From positions 1 through 33,983 of IMG/VR virus record IMGVR_UViG_3300008451_000009: a DNA stretch of 33,983 bases; one strand, given 5' to 3'. The stretch comes from a virus. Numbering within the stretch: position 1 is the stretch's first letter; every line of letters starts with the position of its first letter. Made by a program: the position numbers and the translations under genes. A model generated the notes under the pieces. It was not told where the DNA came from. It ran no database searches and was given only the letters and a program-made list of their open reading frames with translations. This document shows, piece by piece, positions 22,233-29,469 of this stretch.

Positions 22233-22442
22233 ATGAAAGACAAATTTGAAGTCGAAATTACTGAGTATGAAACTCCCGACTGGTGGGAGGTTGTTTGGGA
22301 CTACACGATGCTTTTACTAAAGTGCGTGGGTGCAGCCGCCGCCGTGCTTGGTGCAATTGGATATTATTTTTATTCGACACCGCCAACAACAAAGCAGTGC
22401 GAGCCTACTAAAACAGTTCTAACAAAGGGGTTTTTTAAATGA
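22233..22442 (+). CDS. 69-residue membrane protein
   Basis: ATG at 22233, 2 nt after the preceding stop. The protein has an acidic N-terminal part (KDKFEVEITEYETPDWWEVV) followed by a hydrophobic segment (MLLLKCVGAAAAVLGAIGYY, about 26-46) and a polar tail with a Lys/Thr stretch (TPPTTKQCEPTKTVLTKG). One-pass membrane protein from the small-protein early operon. The stop overlaps the next ATG (ATGA). Unknown role. Confidence 0.68.
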   Translation: MKDKFEVEITEYETPDWWEVVWDYTMLLLKCVGAAAAVLGAIGYYFYSTPPTTKQCEPTKTVLTKGFFK

Positions 22443-22672
22443 TTGATAAACCAGCGTTCCCAGTAAAAAATTTTTCTTTTGCCGAACAAGGTATGTCTTT
22501 GCGTGACTACTTTGCAGCCAAGGCTATGCAGGGTTTAATTGCAAGTCCAAGAGGTACGCCTGATGGTAAAGATGCCACAGCTACTTATTACGCAAAGTGC
22601 GCCTATCTTGTGGCAGACGCAATGTTAAAAGCAAAAATAAACGCAGCGATGAAACGAGATGGGATTACATGA
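22439..22672 (+). CDS. small phage protein with RDYFAAKAMQG motif
   Basis: Protein of 77 residues starting MIDKPAFPVKNFSFAEQGMS. The segment MSLRDYFAAKAMQGLIAS and the C-terminal YYAKCAYLVADAMLKAKINA match a very widespread uncharacterised phage protein (about 60-110 residues, often near early genes). It is probably helical and oligomeric. Function is unknown in the family as far as I know. It is coupled to both neighbours by ATGA overlaps. Confidence 0.8.
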   Translation: MIDKPAFPVKNFSFAEQGMSLRDYFAAKAMQGLIASPRGTPDGKDATATYYAKCAYLVADAMLKAKINAAMKRDGIT

Positions 22673-22875
22673 AACACTTACGAGACACTTGGCAATGGAT
22701 TAAAGACCTGTTAACCCTTCCAAGCCCAACGGAAATGATGCGTGTGGAATTGTTAGAAGCACAGAGGCAAAAGCTGCGGGAGGAATCATTGCGGGACTAC
22801 TCGGCTGCGCTTGTTGGCTATAACGACAGTCGCATAAAAAGACTTGAATCACGATTAAAGGAGGCAACAGAATGA
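22669..22875 (+). CDS. 68-residue helical protein
   Basis: I chose the ATG at 22669, which overlaps the previous stop, over an earlier start. The protein starts MKHLRDTWQWIKDLLTLPSP and continues with a helix TEMMRVELLEAQRQKLREES and a C-terminal coil (NDSRIKRLESRLKEATE). Coiled-coil or amphipathic content is high. It overlaps the 87-residue gene by 4 nt. Small phage early protein, no recognised family. Confidence 0.7.
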   Translation: MKHLRDTWQWIKDLLTLPSPTEMMRVELLEAQRQKLREESLRDYSAALVGYNDSRIKRLESRLKEATE

Positions 22876-23135
22876 AACTAGCAGCAGGAAACCCCAATCT
22901 CATGCGTGAAAACCGCACCGCCACACTAGGCGCATTTGCACGGCCTGAGAAAACAACTTACAAATATGGGCAAAGCGGCGGCTATGTGCCGATGGTAAGA
23001 ACGCCTGACATGGCAGAGCCTCGCACGTTTAATCACATGATTGATGGGCAGCTATACAAACCCGACAATTCGCCGCCAGCCCGACTAGGTGCGACAGATG
23101 CGTTACAGATTAAGAGTAAAGGTTATCCAACGTGA
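22872..23135 (+). CDS. 87-residue early protein
   Basis: Basic protein rich in Pro, Arg, Thr and Gly (NPNLMRENRTATLGAFARPE, then KTTYKYGQSGGYVPMVRTPD), probably little folded. No motifs for enzyme activity. It overlaps the previous stop and the next gene by 4 nt each. ATG preceded by GGAGG at 22860-22864. Unknown function. Confidence 0.68.
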   Translation: MKLAAGNPNLMRENRTATLGAFARPEKTTYKYGQSGGYVPMVRTPDMAEPRTFNHMIDGQLYKPDNSPPARLGATDALQIKSKGYPT

Positions 23136-23482
23136 GCAATTCCAACCATCCTAAAATCCGTGCTTTATTGCGTGAGCATGAGGACGGGCTTTCTATCAAT
23201 AGCATTGCGGCGGCGCTTAACTTAGAAGCCGATTCGGTGCAAGGTGCGCTAGATAAAATGCCTGACGTTTACATTGATAGATGGCAGACTTCCCGCACTT
23301 CTCGCATTCCCTTTGCCGTGTGGATTGCCGTCGTCCCACCGCCTAACTGCCCTAAACCTAAACCTGAGTACAAAAGAACAAATGCAAGACTTGCCAAACT
23401 TTCAAGCGTGGAATCAAGAGAATCTAGCCAAATTTGCAACCGAGGCTTATCTGAAAATGCAGGAGCAGCAGCAATCTATTGA
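23132..23482 (+). CDS. helix-turn-helix early protein (C-terminal part uncertain)
   Basis: Protein of 116 residues with a GTG start. Residues about 7-52 (HPKIRALLREHEDGLSINSI, AAALNLEADSVQGALDKM) are a winged-helix or HTH domain, then DVYIDRWQTS and IPFAVWIAVVPPPNCPKPK, as in phage DNA-binding proteins I recall. The last 30 or so residues overlap another ORF (from 23382) and have a frame-shadow look (SSVESRESSQICNRGLSENA). The true stop is annotated as read, but a natural frameshift or recent mutation near 23390 would be consistent. Confidence 0.65.
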   Translation: MSNSNHPKIRALLREHEDGLSINSIAAALNLEADSVQGALDKMPDVYIDRWQTSRTSRIPFAVWIAVVPPPNCPKPKPEYKRTNARLAKLSSVESRESSQICNRGLSENAGAAAIY

Positions 23483-23546
23483 GGGTTTACAGCGTGACTT
23501 TAAGGACGCCATGAACGAATTACGCAAATTGGTAAGCGTTGACTAA
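23382..23546 (+). CDS. 54-residue coiled-coil protein
   Basis: Small ORF from the ATG at 23382: MQDLPNFQAWNQENLAKFAT then a coiled coil QQQSIEGLQRDFKDAMNELR. It overlaps the HTH gene by about 100 nt in another frame and ends 4 nt into the oppositely oriented endolysin gene. The composition (strong heptad pattern, N-terminal QNE) is protein-like, so I consider it real. It is the last rightward early gene. Confidence 0.62.
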   Translation: MQDLPNFQAWNQENLAKFATEAYLKMQEQQQSIEGLQRDFKDAMNELRKLVSVD

Positions 23547-24052
23547 GCTAATGCGGATGCCGCTGACTGGACTTCTGACACTCGGCGGCTCCATCCTTTT
23601 CCAAAAGTGGCAAAGGTAGGCAGTGATTCAAGAAATTGAAGGCGGCGGTCGTTGTATTGGCTAATCAGCTTTTGCGTGTCCACAGCCTCCACAGCCGCCA
23701 AAGTAGCTTTACCGATAGAACCGTCAGCCGTGACACCTACGGCCTCTTGTAGCCACTTTGCAGCCCTTCCTGGGCCGCTATTGATGGCAGCGTCAAACAC
23801 TGCGTAATCTAGGCCGCTAGGTAGCAGGTCGCCGTTTACTTTGTCCCAGTATTTGCGCTTGTACAAAGGATAGACCAATTCAGGCGTTAAGGCTCGCATA
23901 TCGGCTTCGGATACTGGGTGTCCAACGTAATCCTCCCAAGTGGCTTTTGTGCAACCGAGGTTGGTCATGCCGCCTGGGTCAAGTTTGTGGTGAACAAACC
24001 CACCCTCTGATTTAAGAACGTGGGCCAATGCTGATTTGAAGTTGTCTTTCAC
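23543..24052 (-). CDS. endolysin, GH108-like lysozyme (EGG type)
   Basis: Cell-wall hydrolase of 169 residues. The active Glu is E16 in LKSEGGFVHH, followed by DPGGMTNLGCTKATWEDYVG, the catalytic-domain signature of glycosyl hydrolase family 108. Residues about 80-169 (SGLDYAVFDAAINSGPGRAA, KWLQEAVGVTADGSIGKATL) form the C-terminal peptidoglycan-binding-3 helical part. There is no signal peptide, so a holin is needed to release it. The start codon overlaps the holin gene by 4 nt. Confidence 0.94.
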   Translation of the reverse strand: MKDNFKSALAHVLKSEGGFVHHKLDPGGMTNLGCTKATWEDYVGHPVSEADMRALTPELVYPLYKRKYWDKVNGDLLPSGLDYAVFDAAINSGPGRAAKWLQEAVGVTADGSIGKATLAAVEAVDTQKLISQYNDRRLQFLESLPTFATFGKGWSRRVSEVQSAASALA

Positions 24053-24543
24053 TTCGCAGCCTTAGACAATATTTCGGTCTTAGCTTGAGAACCCGCAGAG
24101 CTTCCAAAATAAAAAGATAACACTAAAATGAGCGCCCCGTCTAAAGTTCCGAGCATTCGGATAATTAGTTCACGCATTGAAGTGTCGATTACGTTGGTGA
24201 GTAAAAACCCTTGTATTGCCGCCCAAGCCAAAACGATAAGAATCGCTAGCGTGGGGGGGATGCGGCTTTGTGTAGCGACTTGCATATCCCGTGCGCTATC
24301 ACGGTCAGCCGCCGCCACCTTTTCAAAATCAAGCCCTAATTCTTGGGCACGGGCTTTTAATGCAATTTCGGCTTGTTGAATGGCTGCAATTTGGTCGCCA
24401 GTTAGCTTGCCGTTGTCGAGTGTCTTTTGCACTTCCCCTGCGTCAATGCCTAGCTGTTTTGCAATCATTTCGTAAGCCATGCCACCAAATGGCCCACCTA
24501 AGGCCGTGGCGATTGTTGGTGCTATTGTTTTTAGCCAGTCCAT
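24049..24543 (-). CDS. holin (GTA_holin_3TM-like)
   Basis: Membrane protein of 164 residues, next to the endolysin. The N-terminal part (LKTIAPTIATALGGPFGGMA, YEMIAKQLGIDAGEVQKTL) is a weak membrane or amphipathic helix. Residues about 82-165 (AADRDSARDMQVATQSRIPP, LAILIVLAWAAIQGFLL, GALILVLSFYFGSSAGSQAK) are the diagnostic two-helix end of the phage 3TM holin family. It permeabilises the inner membrane at a set time to release the endolysin. Start overlaps the 67-residue gene (TAATG). Confidence 0.88.
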   Translation of the reverse strand: MDWLKTIAPTIATALGGPFGGMAYEMIAKQLGIDAGEVQKTLDNGKLTGDQIAAIQQAEIALKARAQELGLDFEKVAAADRDSARDMQVATQSRIPPTLAILIVLAWAAIQGFLLTNVIDTSMRELIIRMLGTLDGALILVLSFYFGSSAGSQAKTEILSKAAK

Positions 24544-24746
24544 TAAATGTGCCCCTCAAAAAAGAAATTACAGTATTTCTGCGTACACCACCCAACAAAT
24601 CCCGCCCATCCATCTTGCTTGATAAGCCTCAAACATCGGTCGCTGAATGTGTATTCTTTGCCCCTTGGAAAGTCCCAAGTAAGCAAAGCCAATTCGGTGT
24701 AATTTGCGATTACGTCAACGACCCAAGCAAAAATAGTCAGGGGCAA
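24543..24746 (-). CDS. small membrane-anchored phage protein in lysis cassette
   Basis: Protein of about 67 residues. A hydrophobic start (MPLTIFAWVVDVIANYTELA) is followed by TWDFPRGKEYTFSDRCLRLI and DGWAGFVGWCTQKYC, a pattern I recall from small phage proteins near tail or lysis genes. The TTG start at 24746 is the only visible one with a compact N-terminus and is uncertain. It overlaps the holin ATG by TAATG. The role is unknown; inner-membrane lysis accessory is possible. Confidence 0.65.
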   Translation of the reverse strand: MPLTIFAWVVDVIANYTELALLTWDFPRGKEYTFSDRCLRLIKQDGWAGFVGWCTQKYCNFFFEGHI

Positions 24747-24747
24747 T

Positions 24748-24807
24748 AGTTACCAAGCCATCAGAGGTTTAACGGTCAAGTTGTGCGATTGTCCAAGTAG
24801 TAGTCAT
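24748..24807 (-). pseudogene. remnant of a tail-fibre accessory gene (TTTWTIAQLDR family)
   Basis: Downstream of the S74 tail fibre the minus strand starts MTTTWTIAQLDR, an N-terminus typical of a conserved phage protein encoded after fibre genes. After 12 codons there is a TAA (24771-24769), but the reading then continues TSDGLVT in frame, as expected for the rest of that family (a CAA-to-TAA change), before it degenerates. The following gene starts right where it breaks. A nonsense-plus-deletion remnant is the simplest reading. AAGGAAAC-type Shine-Dalgarno precedes the ATG. Confidence 0.5.
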
Positions 24808-24818
24808 GGTGGTTTCCT

Positions 24819-26183
24819 TTAGGTTGATTCAAGTGCCGTGATTCGGTCGGTCAGAGACGTGATTAATACTTGTTGTTCTTGTATTGCTTTAACTAAAATT
24901 GCTGTCAAATTTGAATAATTGATTGATTCAACTTGAGTGCCTTTTGACGGGTCGTTAAAATCAACCATTGATTTATTTACAAGCCGTGGTTCTGGGAAAT
25001 CTTCGGCAATAAAACCAATTTGAGAACTTCCGCCATTTTTAAGTTCATAGCTTACAGGGGTCATTTGCATGACAATCGCTAAACCAACATCAAGCGGTTG
25101 AACATTTATCTTATATCGAATTGAAGAAACATTAGCTACAAAAAAACCACTAGCATCGATAACAAGGGGTGTTCCCACACCACTGCCAATTGAAGGCGCT
25201 CTAACTGTGCTAGATAAATATGTGGTTCCTACAACTTCAAGTTTGTGCGTTGGACTTACAGACCCAATTCCAAAATTGCCACCAGAAGTTAAACGCATTT
25301 GTTCTGTTGTTGTAACTGTGTTAGCTGTATAAAATTCTATACCGCCATTATTTGTACCATTTGTAGCACCACGAGCTACAATTGCAGCCCCACTACCACC
25401 ACCTAATGCAGTACCAGCCAATAATTGAAGTGCGCTTACAGCGCCTGTATTAGTTGCTCTGATAATCCCGCTGCGAACAGTTGCTATACCGTTTACATCT
25501 AAAGGTGAAGATGGGCTAGACGTACCCACTCCAACATTCCCGCTTGCGTCTTTGTAAAACTGCCCAGAGCCTAAGTTGACAACACCTGCGCCGCCTGTCA
25601 GTGATCCTGTGTAGTTCGGGTTTGTTGATGGTAAAAACCCATTTACTGGTTGATAAGCAACCACTTGCCAGCCATCAGCCGTTCCAGCCGTGGCTTTGGG
25701 GATAGCAATTAAAGTATCACCTGCGGCGGTAGTAAGGTTTTGACCGCCTGGAAGAATCAAAGTCGCTGAGTTTGTCAGGGTTAACGCACCCGCAAACCGC
25801 AAAAACCGTGGCCCGTTGTAGTTTGTGCCGAATGAGGTAATTGTGGTTGTGCCTGTTACCCTCAAGAAATTGGTGTTTTGTAGGCCAATGTCGGTAGTGG
25901 CTGCGCTTGCTAAATCTGTTTCTACGCCTTGGCTAAATAACTGTTCAAAGCGTAGAGATTGACCTGCGCCTACACCCGCTGCAAGGTTAGTAAGGGCGTT
26001 CCCGCCCATGTTTAGATTGCCAGTAATGGTAGTCTGACCGTCTTTAGAGACTGACTGGGTTAAGGCTGCGCTAATGTCAGCTAGAAGGGCTTGCCAGTCA
26101 GCGACAGTCGCTAGAGCGCCGTTAACCGCACCACTGCTCCATGACCCACTCGGAGCCGTGTAATTTCCACTATTGCGAGGCAT
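24819..26183 (-). CDS. tail fibre with S74 intramolecular chaperone domain
   Basis: Fibre protein of 454 residues from the ATG at 26183 (AAAGGG 6 nt upstream; a TTG at 26198 is less likely). The N-terminus (MPRNSGNYTAPSGSWSSGAV) is a phage fibre anchor pattern. The middle is Thr/Gly/Asn-rich beta (NLNMGGNALTNLAAGVG). Residues about 350-454 are the endosialidase-chaperone/peptidase S74 domain (SIRYKINVQPLDVGLAIVMQ, QIGFIAEDFPEPRLV) with a C-terminal coiled coil (TAILVKAIQEQQVLITSLTD). In this family the chaperone trimerises the fibre and cuts itself off after a conserved Ser, here probably in SSIRYK. Confidence 0.92.
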   Translation of the reverse strand: MPRNSGNYTAPSGSWSSGAVNGALATVADWQALLADISAALTQSVSKDGQTTITGNLNMGGNALTNLAAGVGAGQSLRFEQLFSQGVETDLASAATTDIGLQNTNFLRVTGTTTITSFGTNYNGPRFLRFAGALTLTNSATLILPGGQNLTTAAGDTLIAIPKATAGTADGWQVVAYQPVNGFLPSTNPNYTGSLTGGAGVVNLGSGQFYKDASGNVGVGTSSPSSPLDVNGIATVRSGIIRATNTGAVSALQLLAGTALGGGSGAAIVARGATNGTNNGGIEFYTANTVTTTEQMRLTSGGNFGIGSVSPTHKLEVVGTTYLSSTVRAPSIGSGVGTPLVIDASGFFVANVSSIRYKINVQPLDVGLAIVMQMTPVSYELKNGGSSQIGFIAEDFPEPRLVNKSMVDFNDPSKGTQVESINYSNLTAILVKAIQEQQVLITSLTDRITALEST

Positions 26184-26210
26184 CTTGCACCCTTTCAAAG
26201 TTATGGGGTT

Positions 26211-26239
26211 ATTTTACATGGATTTTCGGTGTGATACAA
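26211..26239 (-). promoter_or_regulatory. candidate promoter for the tail fibre and lysis genes
   Basis: Minus strand TTGTAT (26239-26234), 17-nt spacer, TAAAAT (26216-26211), close to the sigma70 consensus. The predicted start at about 26204 lies some 20 nt before the fibre ATG. The -35 box overlaps the -10 box of the oppositely directed promoter (26232-26240), so the two are probably mutually exclusive. Confidence 0.6.
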
Positions 26240-26240
26240 T
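26232..26240 (+). promoter_or_regulatory. candidate extended -10 promoter of the antirepressor cassette
   Basis: TG-A-TACAAT (26232-26240), an extended -10 box, with TTTTAC 17 nt upstream as a weak -35. The motif TGTGATACAAT resembles the TGTGATATAGAAT at rightward promoter 2. The leader that follows is 110 nt long and contains a terminator. Confidence 0.5.
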
Positions 26241-26301
26241 CCGCCCCGTGGCTTCGATTTTGGGTATAAGAGACCTATACAAATCAAAGCCTCAAGGCCT
26301 A

Positions 26302-26351
26302 CCCCTAGTGTTTCGTGCTCTTATCACGAAACACTAGGGGTTTTCTTTTTT
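26302..26351 (+). terminator. 16-bp perfect-stem terminator in the leader of the antirepressor gene
   Basis: Stem CCCCTAGTGTTTCGTG (26302-26317), loop CTCTTAT, and its exact complement (26325-26340), followed by TTTTCTTTTTT (26341-26351) on the plus strand only. It ends only 11 nt before the ATG at 26362, so it may be an attenuator for this gene, or may stop rightward transcripts coming through the lysis genes. Confidence 0.9.
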
Positions 26352-26361
26352 GGGGTATCAA

Positions 26362-27054
26362 ATGCAATTAGCAACAATCGACAACACAGTCACAATGACC
26401 AGCCTTGAGTTGGTTCAGTTTATTAACAATCAGCGGGACGTTGGCGCGCCAGAGTTGGCGCACTCCGACTTTTTAAAAAAGGTTCTTTTAGTGTTGGGAA
26501 ATGACGCGGGAAATTTTTCCTCCGTCTATCTTGGAGGCAATGGGCAAGAGCGCCCATGCTACAAGTTTCCAAAGCGTGAGGCTTGTTTGATGGCTATGTC
26601 ATACAGCTATGACCTTCAAGCCAAAGTTTTTGACCGTATGACAGAACTTGAGAACGGCGTAAAACCAAAAACAGCCCTTGAATTAGCCCGTGAGCAGGTT
26701 TTATTGCTCGAAGCCTTGGAAAACACCCAAAAGCAGCTTGCACACGCAATTGAGACAAAAGCAGAGATTGGTAGCCGCCGCGAGGCAACCAGCATGGCAA
26801 CAGCATCAGTGGCAGTGCGTGAGCGCAATAAAGTGCTTGAAGAACTGGGACGCGCCCAAAGTACAGCAACAATCCGAGCCGTAAACAAGGCCACGGGCGA
26901 ACATTTCCAATTTAAGCCGTTAAAAGACTATTGCAAAGCCAAAGAATTAGACATTGGTTATGCCACAGACCCTCTTTATGGCGAGGTACGTTCATATCCT
27001 GCACAGGCTTGGCTTGAGGTTTATGGCGTTTCTTTGCAAAAGTTGTTTAATTAA
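26362..27054 (+). CDS. Rha-like phage antirepressor
   Basis: Protein of 230 residues from the ATG at 26362, with GGGG 6 nt upstream. Residues about 10-95 are a Rha-type N-terminal domain (MTSLELVQFINNQR ... AHSDFLKKVLLVLG ... PCYKFPKREACLMAMSYSYD, LQAKVFDRMTELENG). A helical linker (LELAREQVLLLEALENTQKQ) leads to a C-terminal antirepressor-like domain (NKATGEHFQFKPLKDYCKAK ... SYPAQAWLEVYGVSL). Rha/Ant proteins block phage repressors or host factors. It is the first gene of a rightward cassette opposite to the late genes, preceded by a strong terminator. Confidence 0.87.
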   Translation: MQLATIDNTVTMTSLELVQFINNQRDVGAPELAHSDFLKKVLLVLGNDAGNFSSVYLGGNGQERPCYKFPKREACLMAMSYSYDLQAKVFDRMTELENGVKPKTALELAREQVLLLEALENTQKQLAHAIETKAEIGSRREATSMATASVAVRERNKVLEELGRAQSTATIRAVNKATGEHFQFKPLKDYCKAKELDIGYATDPLYGEVRSYPAQAWLEVYGVSLQKLFN

Positions 27055-27066
27055 GGGGTTTGAATA

Positions 27067-27153
27067 ATGGACACTTACACAATTGGAATTTTCTTTGCTG
27101 GCTTTATTTCTGGCATTGCTTACGTCACAATCTATTTAAACTCGCCTTATTGA
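27067..27153 (+). CDS. 28-residue membrane peptide
   Basis: Starts MDTYTIGIFFAGFISGIAYV and ends TIYLNSPY: one membrane helix with almost no soluble part. It lies 12 nt after the antirepressor stop and 16 nt before the next ATG, in phase with the cassette. Too short to assign. Shine-Dalgarno AAGGGG upstream. Confidence 0.5.
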   Translation: MDTYTIGIFFAGFISGIAYVTIYLNSPY

Positions 27154-27169
27154 CCAAAACGGAAAAAAC

Positions 27170-27442
27170 ATGAAACTCTTACTCTTAGCTTTTTTACTCT
27201 CAGCCCAAGGCGCTTACGCCCAATGCGTTTTTGTACCCAATTCAATGCACTGCGTTGACAAAAATCAAGCGTACAACGACCAACAAGACCGACAGCGCCA
27301 GCAGCAGCAAATTGATTCCATGCAAAAGCAGATGGGACAACAGCGCCGTTTAAACGAGATTAACTCTCACAATTCCCAACAACCTAGCCAATTCCGTCAA
27401 CAATGCTACCAAAACGTCTTTGGTGTAATCGAGTGCAAATAA
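27170..27442 (+). CDS. exported Gln-rich small protein
   Basis: Protein of 90 residues. MKLLLLAFLLSAQGAYAQ is a signal peptide with an AYA cleavage site. The mature part has four Cys (QCVFVPNSMHCVD and FRQQCYQNVFGVIEC), likely two disulfides, around a Gln-rich coil (DRQRQQQQIDSMQKQMGQQR). It overlaps the next gene by TAATG. Exported Cys-paired proteins in phage cassettes can act in the periplasm or outer membrane, for example in superinfection exclusion, but no family is recognised. Confidence 0.78.
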   Translation: MKLLLLAFLLSAQGAYAQCVFVPNSMHCVDKNQAYNDQQDRQRQQQQIDSMQKQMGQQRRLNEINSHNSQQPSQFRQQCYQNVFGVIECK

Positions 27443-27801
27443 TGAAATACTTACTTTTAACCCTAGCCTTTTTGTCGTTTAATGCGTTTGCTCAAGAAAC
27501 TTGGTACAAATATGCCGAATCCGATAACTTTTTTTATTTTGCAAAAATTGAAAGTTACAAATCAACAAAAGATGGCGGTCAATTTATTCAAAAAATTGAA
27601 CAAAAAACAAAAACTACACCTGAGTTTTATTTAATTGAAATGAAAACAAAAGACTGCAATAAAGGCTACGGTTTTGTTTACATAAACTCACTTGACGAAA
27701 AACCTGTTTCCAAGTTGGATTACGTTGAAGGCGGCGAAACAATTGCACAAAAGGCGGGAGACGCACTTTGCGAATTAATTAAAAGCACTAAAAGCATTTA
27801 A
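27442..27801 (+). CDS. exported adhesin-E-like small protein
   Basis: Protein of 119 residues from the ATG at 27442 (TAATG overlap). MKYLLLTLAFLSFNAFAQE is a signal peptide. The mature domain (TWYKYAESDNFFYFAKIESY, KSTKDGGQFIQKIEQKTK, LIEMKTKDCNKGYGFVYINS) resembles the surface-adhesin-E type small beta domain, with two Cys (DC, ALCEL) that may pair. It is the main protein of a moron-like cassette and might modify the cell surface or block later phages. Weak resemblance only. Confidence 0.75.
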   Translation: MKYLLLTLAFLSFNAFAQETWYKYAESDNFFYFAKIESYKSTKDGGQFIQKIEQKTKTTPEFYLIEMKTKDCNKGYGFVYINSLDEKPVSKLDYVEGGETIAQKAGDALCELIKSTKSI

Positions 27802-27887
27802 TGGAATTCACTGACTACCTACTGATAAAGCTAGTTGTTGTAGCCGTACTTGCGTTTATTTACGGTTACCTCATTACTCGGCAGTAA
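27801..27887 (+). CDS. 28-residue membrane peptide, end of the cassette
   Basis: Starts MEFTDYLLIKLVVVAVLAFI and ends YGYLITRQ: one hydrophobic helix. Its ATG overlaps the previous stop (TAATG) and its end overlaps the opposite late gene by 14 nt. Probably the fifth gene of the cassette and perhaps a partner of the exported proteins. Confidence 0.5.
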   Translation: MEFTDYLLIKLVVVAVLAFIYGYLITRQ

Positions 27888-29469
27888 GTCCAACGGGCGC
27901 TGTTCTTGTTAAAAGTTGCTGCAATTCTGGGTCACGCAACAAAGCGGCTAAACGTGCATTATTAGCAATAGGGGCTTGTTGGTTAGTAAGTGCTTTTTGA
28001 GCGCCTTGACGGAACATTAAGCCACGCGAACCAGCACCAGCCGCATAAGGCAATGCAGCCGCCGCCAAACCCAACGGCCCCATAGATAAAGCACCAAGAC
28101 CGCCAGCGCCGCCGCTTATCATTGCTCGCAGGTTGTGAGCGCCTGGGCTTCCCATTTGTTGAGATGCTTGGTTTACGGATGGAAATCCACTTGCAAAGCG
28201 ACCAACTGTTTCTAAACCGTCCGACAATGGCTTTCCTTTGTCGTAAAGGCGACCTATTACTTTAGCGTTTACAGTGCCAGTTGCATCATTTAGAGCGCGT
28301 TCAACGGTGTAAGTTTTGGCAATCTGTTTTCTAGCATCGCGCAATGCAGGAATTAAATCGGCTTTACCAGCGTTTTTTGCATGGCTTTCTAAATTTAACT
28401 CTAAAACTTCGGCTGTATCCCTAAAATTTTTAGCTTTTGCTAAATCGTCAGGACTTGCCGAACGGTTATAAGCGTTAAACCAACCTTGCGCTTCGTTACG
28501 GGCTTTTTTCAATGCTTCTAAATCAATCTCAGCCTGTGGAGATAAATTAGAAACCTCTTTGTATGCGCCGCCTTCAACTTTGCGAATTTGCTCAAGTGCC
28601 GATTTGGTCAATGGTGCATCATCGGCAATTCCTAAAGATTGACGGACTAACTTTTCTGTCACATCTTGGTTTTTTACGGATGCAAGCTGACCTGTGGCTT
28701 GTTTTCCAGAAAAAGATTCAATAACTTGATTTTTGAGGGATGGATTAACCATGTTTGGCGGCACGACATAACCCGCATCAATAGATTGTTTTAATGTGTC
28801 ACGCATGGGTGCGCCACGATTAAATTTTGTCAGTGCATCGGCATATTGCTGATTTGCACGGTTGCCCAAAGCTGCGCCAGCTTCCCCAGCCACTTTAACA
28901 ACGCCAGGCATAGCTGCACCAATCAATGCGCCTGTGCCAGTGTCATCAGGATTGACCATTCCAGCCGATACAGCGCCAGTAGCAGCGCCACCTGCCGCGC
29001 GGGTAGTCATACCCATTGCCCCTGTTGCGCCGCCTGCGCTCATACCAGAAGTACGTAATGCTTCAATCAACGGCGCAGCTTTTGCGCTTACTTTTGGAAT
29101 CATTGTTGCACCACGGGCCAAAATACCACCAGCCCCAGCAGTTCCCGCAATTTCAGCGCCTAGTTTGCCGCCTTGGTACGCCATTGACTTAGGGTCTGCC
29201 CCCATGTCTTGTAAAGCGTAATCCATTGCTTCCCTGCGGTCTGTGCGCCCAATGTAATCATTCTCAATGCCCATTGCCCTAGCCGCCGCGTCAATTGGGG
29301 TTAGGATTGTTGCGCCAATTGAACCAGCGCCACGAATAGCACCTGCGCCGATATTGCCTAAAGTGTCGCCTACGCTTGACAGAAAAGATTGGGGTTTTGC
29401 GGATGGAGAGGATTTACCCTTCTCCATCTCATAACGGCGACGAAACTCAAATTCTTCTATTTCGCTCAT
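27874..29469 (-). CDS. large internal or ejection protein
   Basis: Protein of 531 residues, Ala/Gly-rich. An N-terminal charged helix (MSEIEEFEFRRRYEMEKG) precedes a Gly/Ala membrane-like stretch (GNIGAGAIRGAGSIGATILT) and several more (AGGATGAMGMTTRAAGGAAT). The middle is helical (AEIDLEALKKARNEAQGWFN, AKTYTVERALNDATGTVNAK) and the end is again Gly/Ala/Leu (GGLGALSMGPLGLAAAALPY). Alternating helical and membrane-active Gly/Ala parts fit internal virion proteins that form a DNA-translocation channel in podoviruses. Starts 4 nt inside the previous gene. Confidence 0.75.
   Translation of the reverse strand: MSEIEEFEFRRRYEMEKGKSSPSAKPQSFLSSVGDTLGNIGAGAIRGAGSIGATILTPIDAAARAMGIENDYIGRTDRREAMDYALQDMGADPKSMAYQGGKLGAEIAGTAGAGGILARGATMIPKVSAKAAPLIEALRTSGMSAGGATGAMGMTTRAAGGAATGAVSAGMVNPDDTGTGALIGAAMPGVVKVAGEAGAALGNRANQQYADALTKFNRGAPMRDTLKQSIDAGYVVPPNMVNPSLKNQVIESFSGKQATGQLASVKNQDVTEKLVRQSLGIADDAPLTKSALEQIRKVEGGAYKEVSNLSPQAEIDLEALKKARNEAQGWFNAYNRSASPDDLAKAKNFRDTAEVLELNLESHAKNAGKADLIPALRDARKQIAKTYTVERALNDATGTVNAKVIGRLYDKGKPLSDGLETVGRFASGFPSVNQASQQMGSPGAHNLRAMISGGAGGLGALSMGPLGLAAAALPYAAGAGSRGLMFRQGAQKALTNQQAPIANNARLAALLRDPELQQLLTRTAPVGLTAE

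Noticed and set aside
28846-29221. Two Ala/Pro/Cys-rich plus-strand ORFs in the ejection protein gene
   Set aside because: Shadows of the Gly/Ala-rich minus-strand protein.
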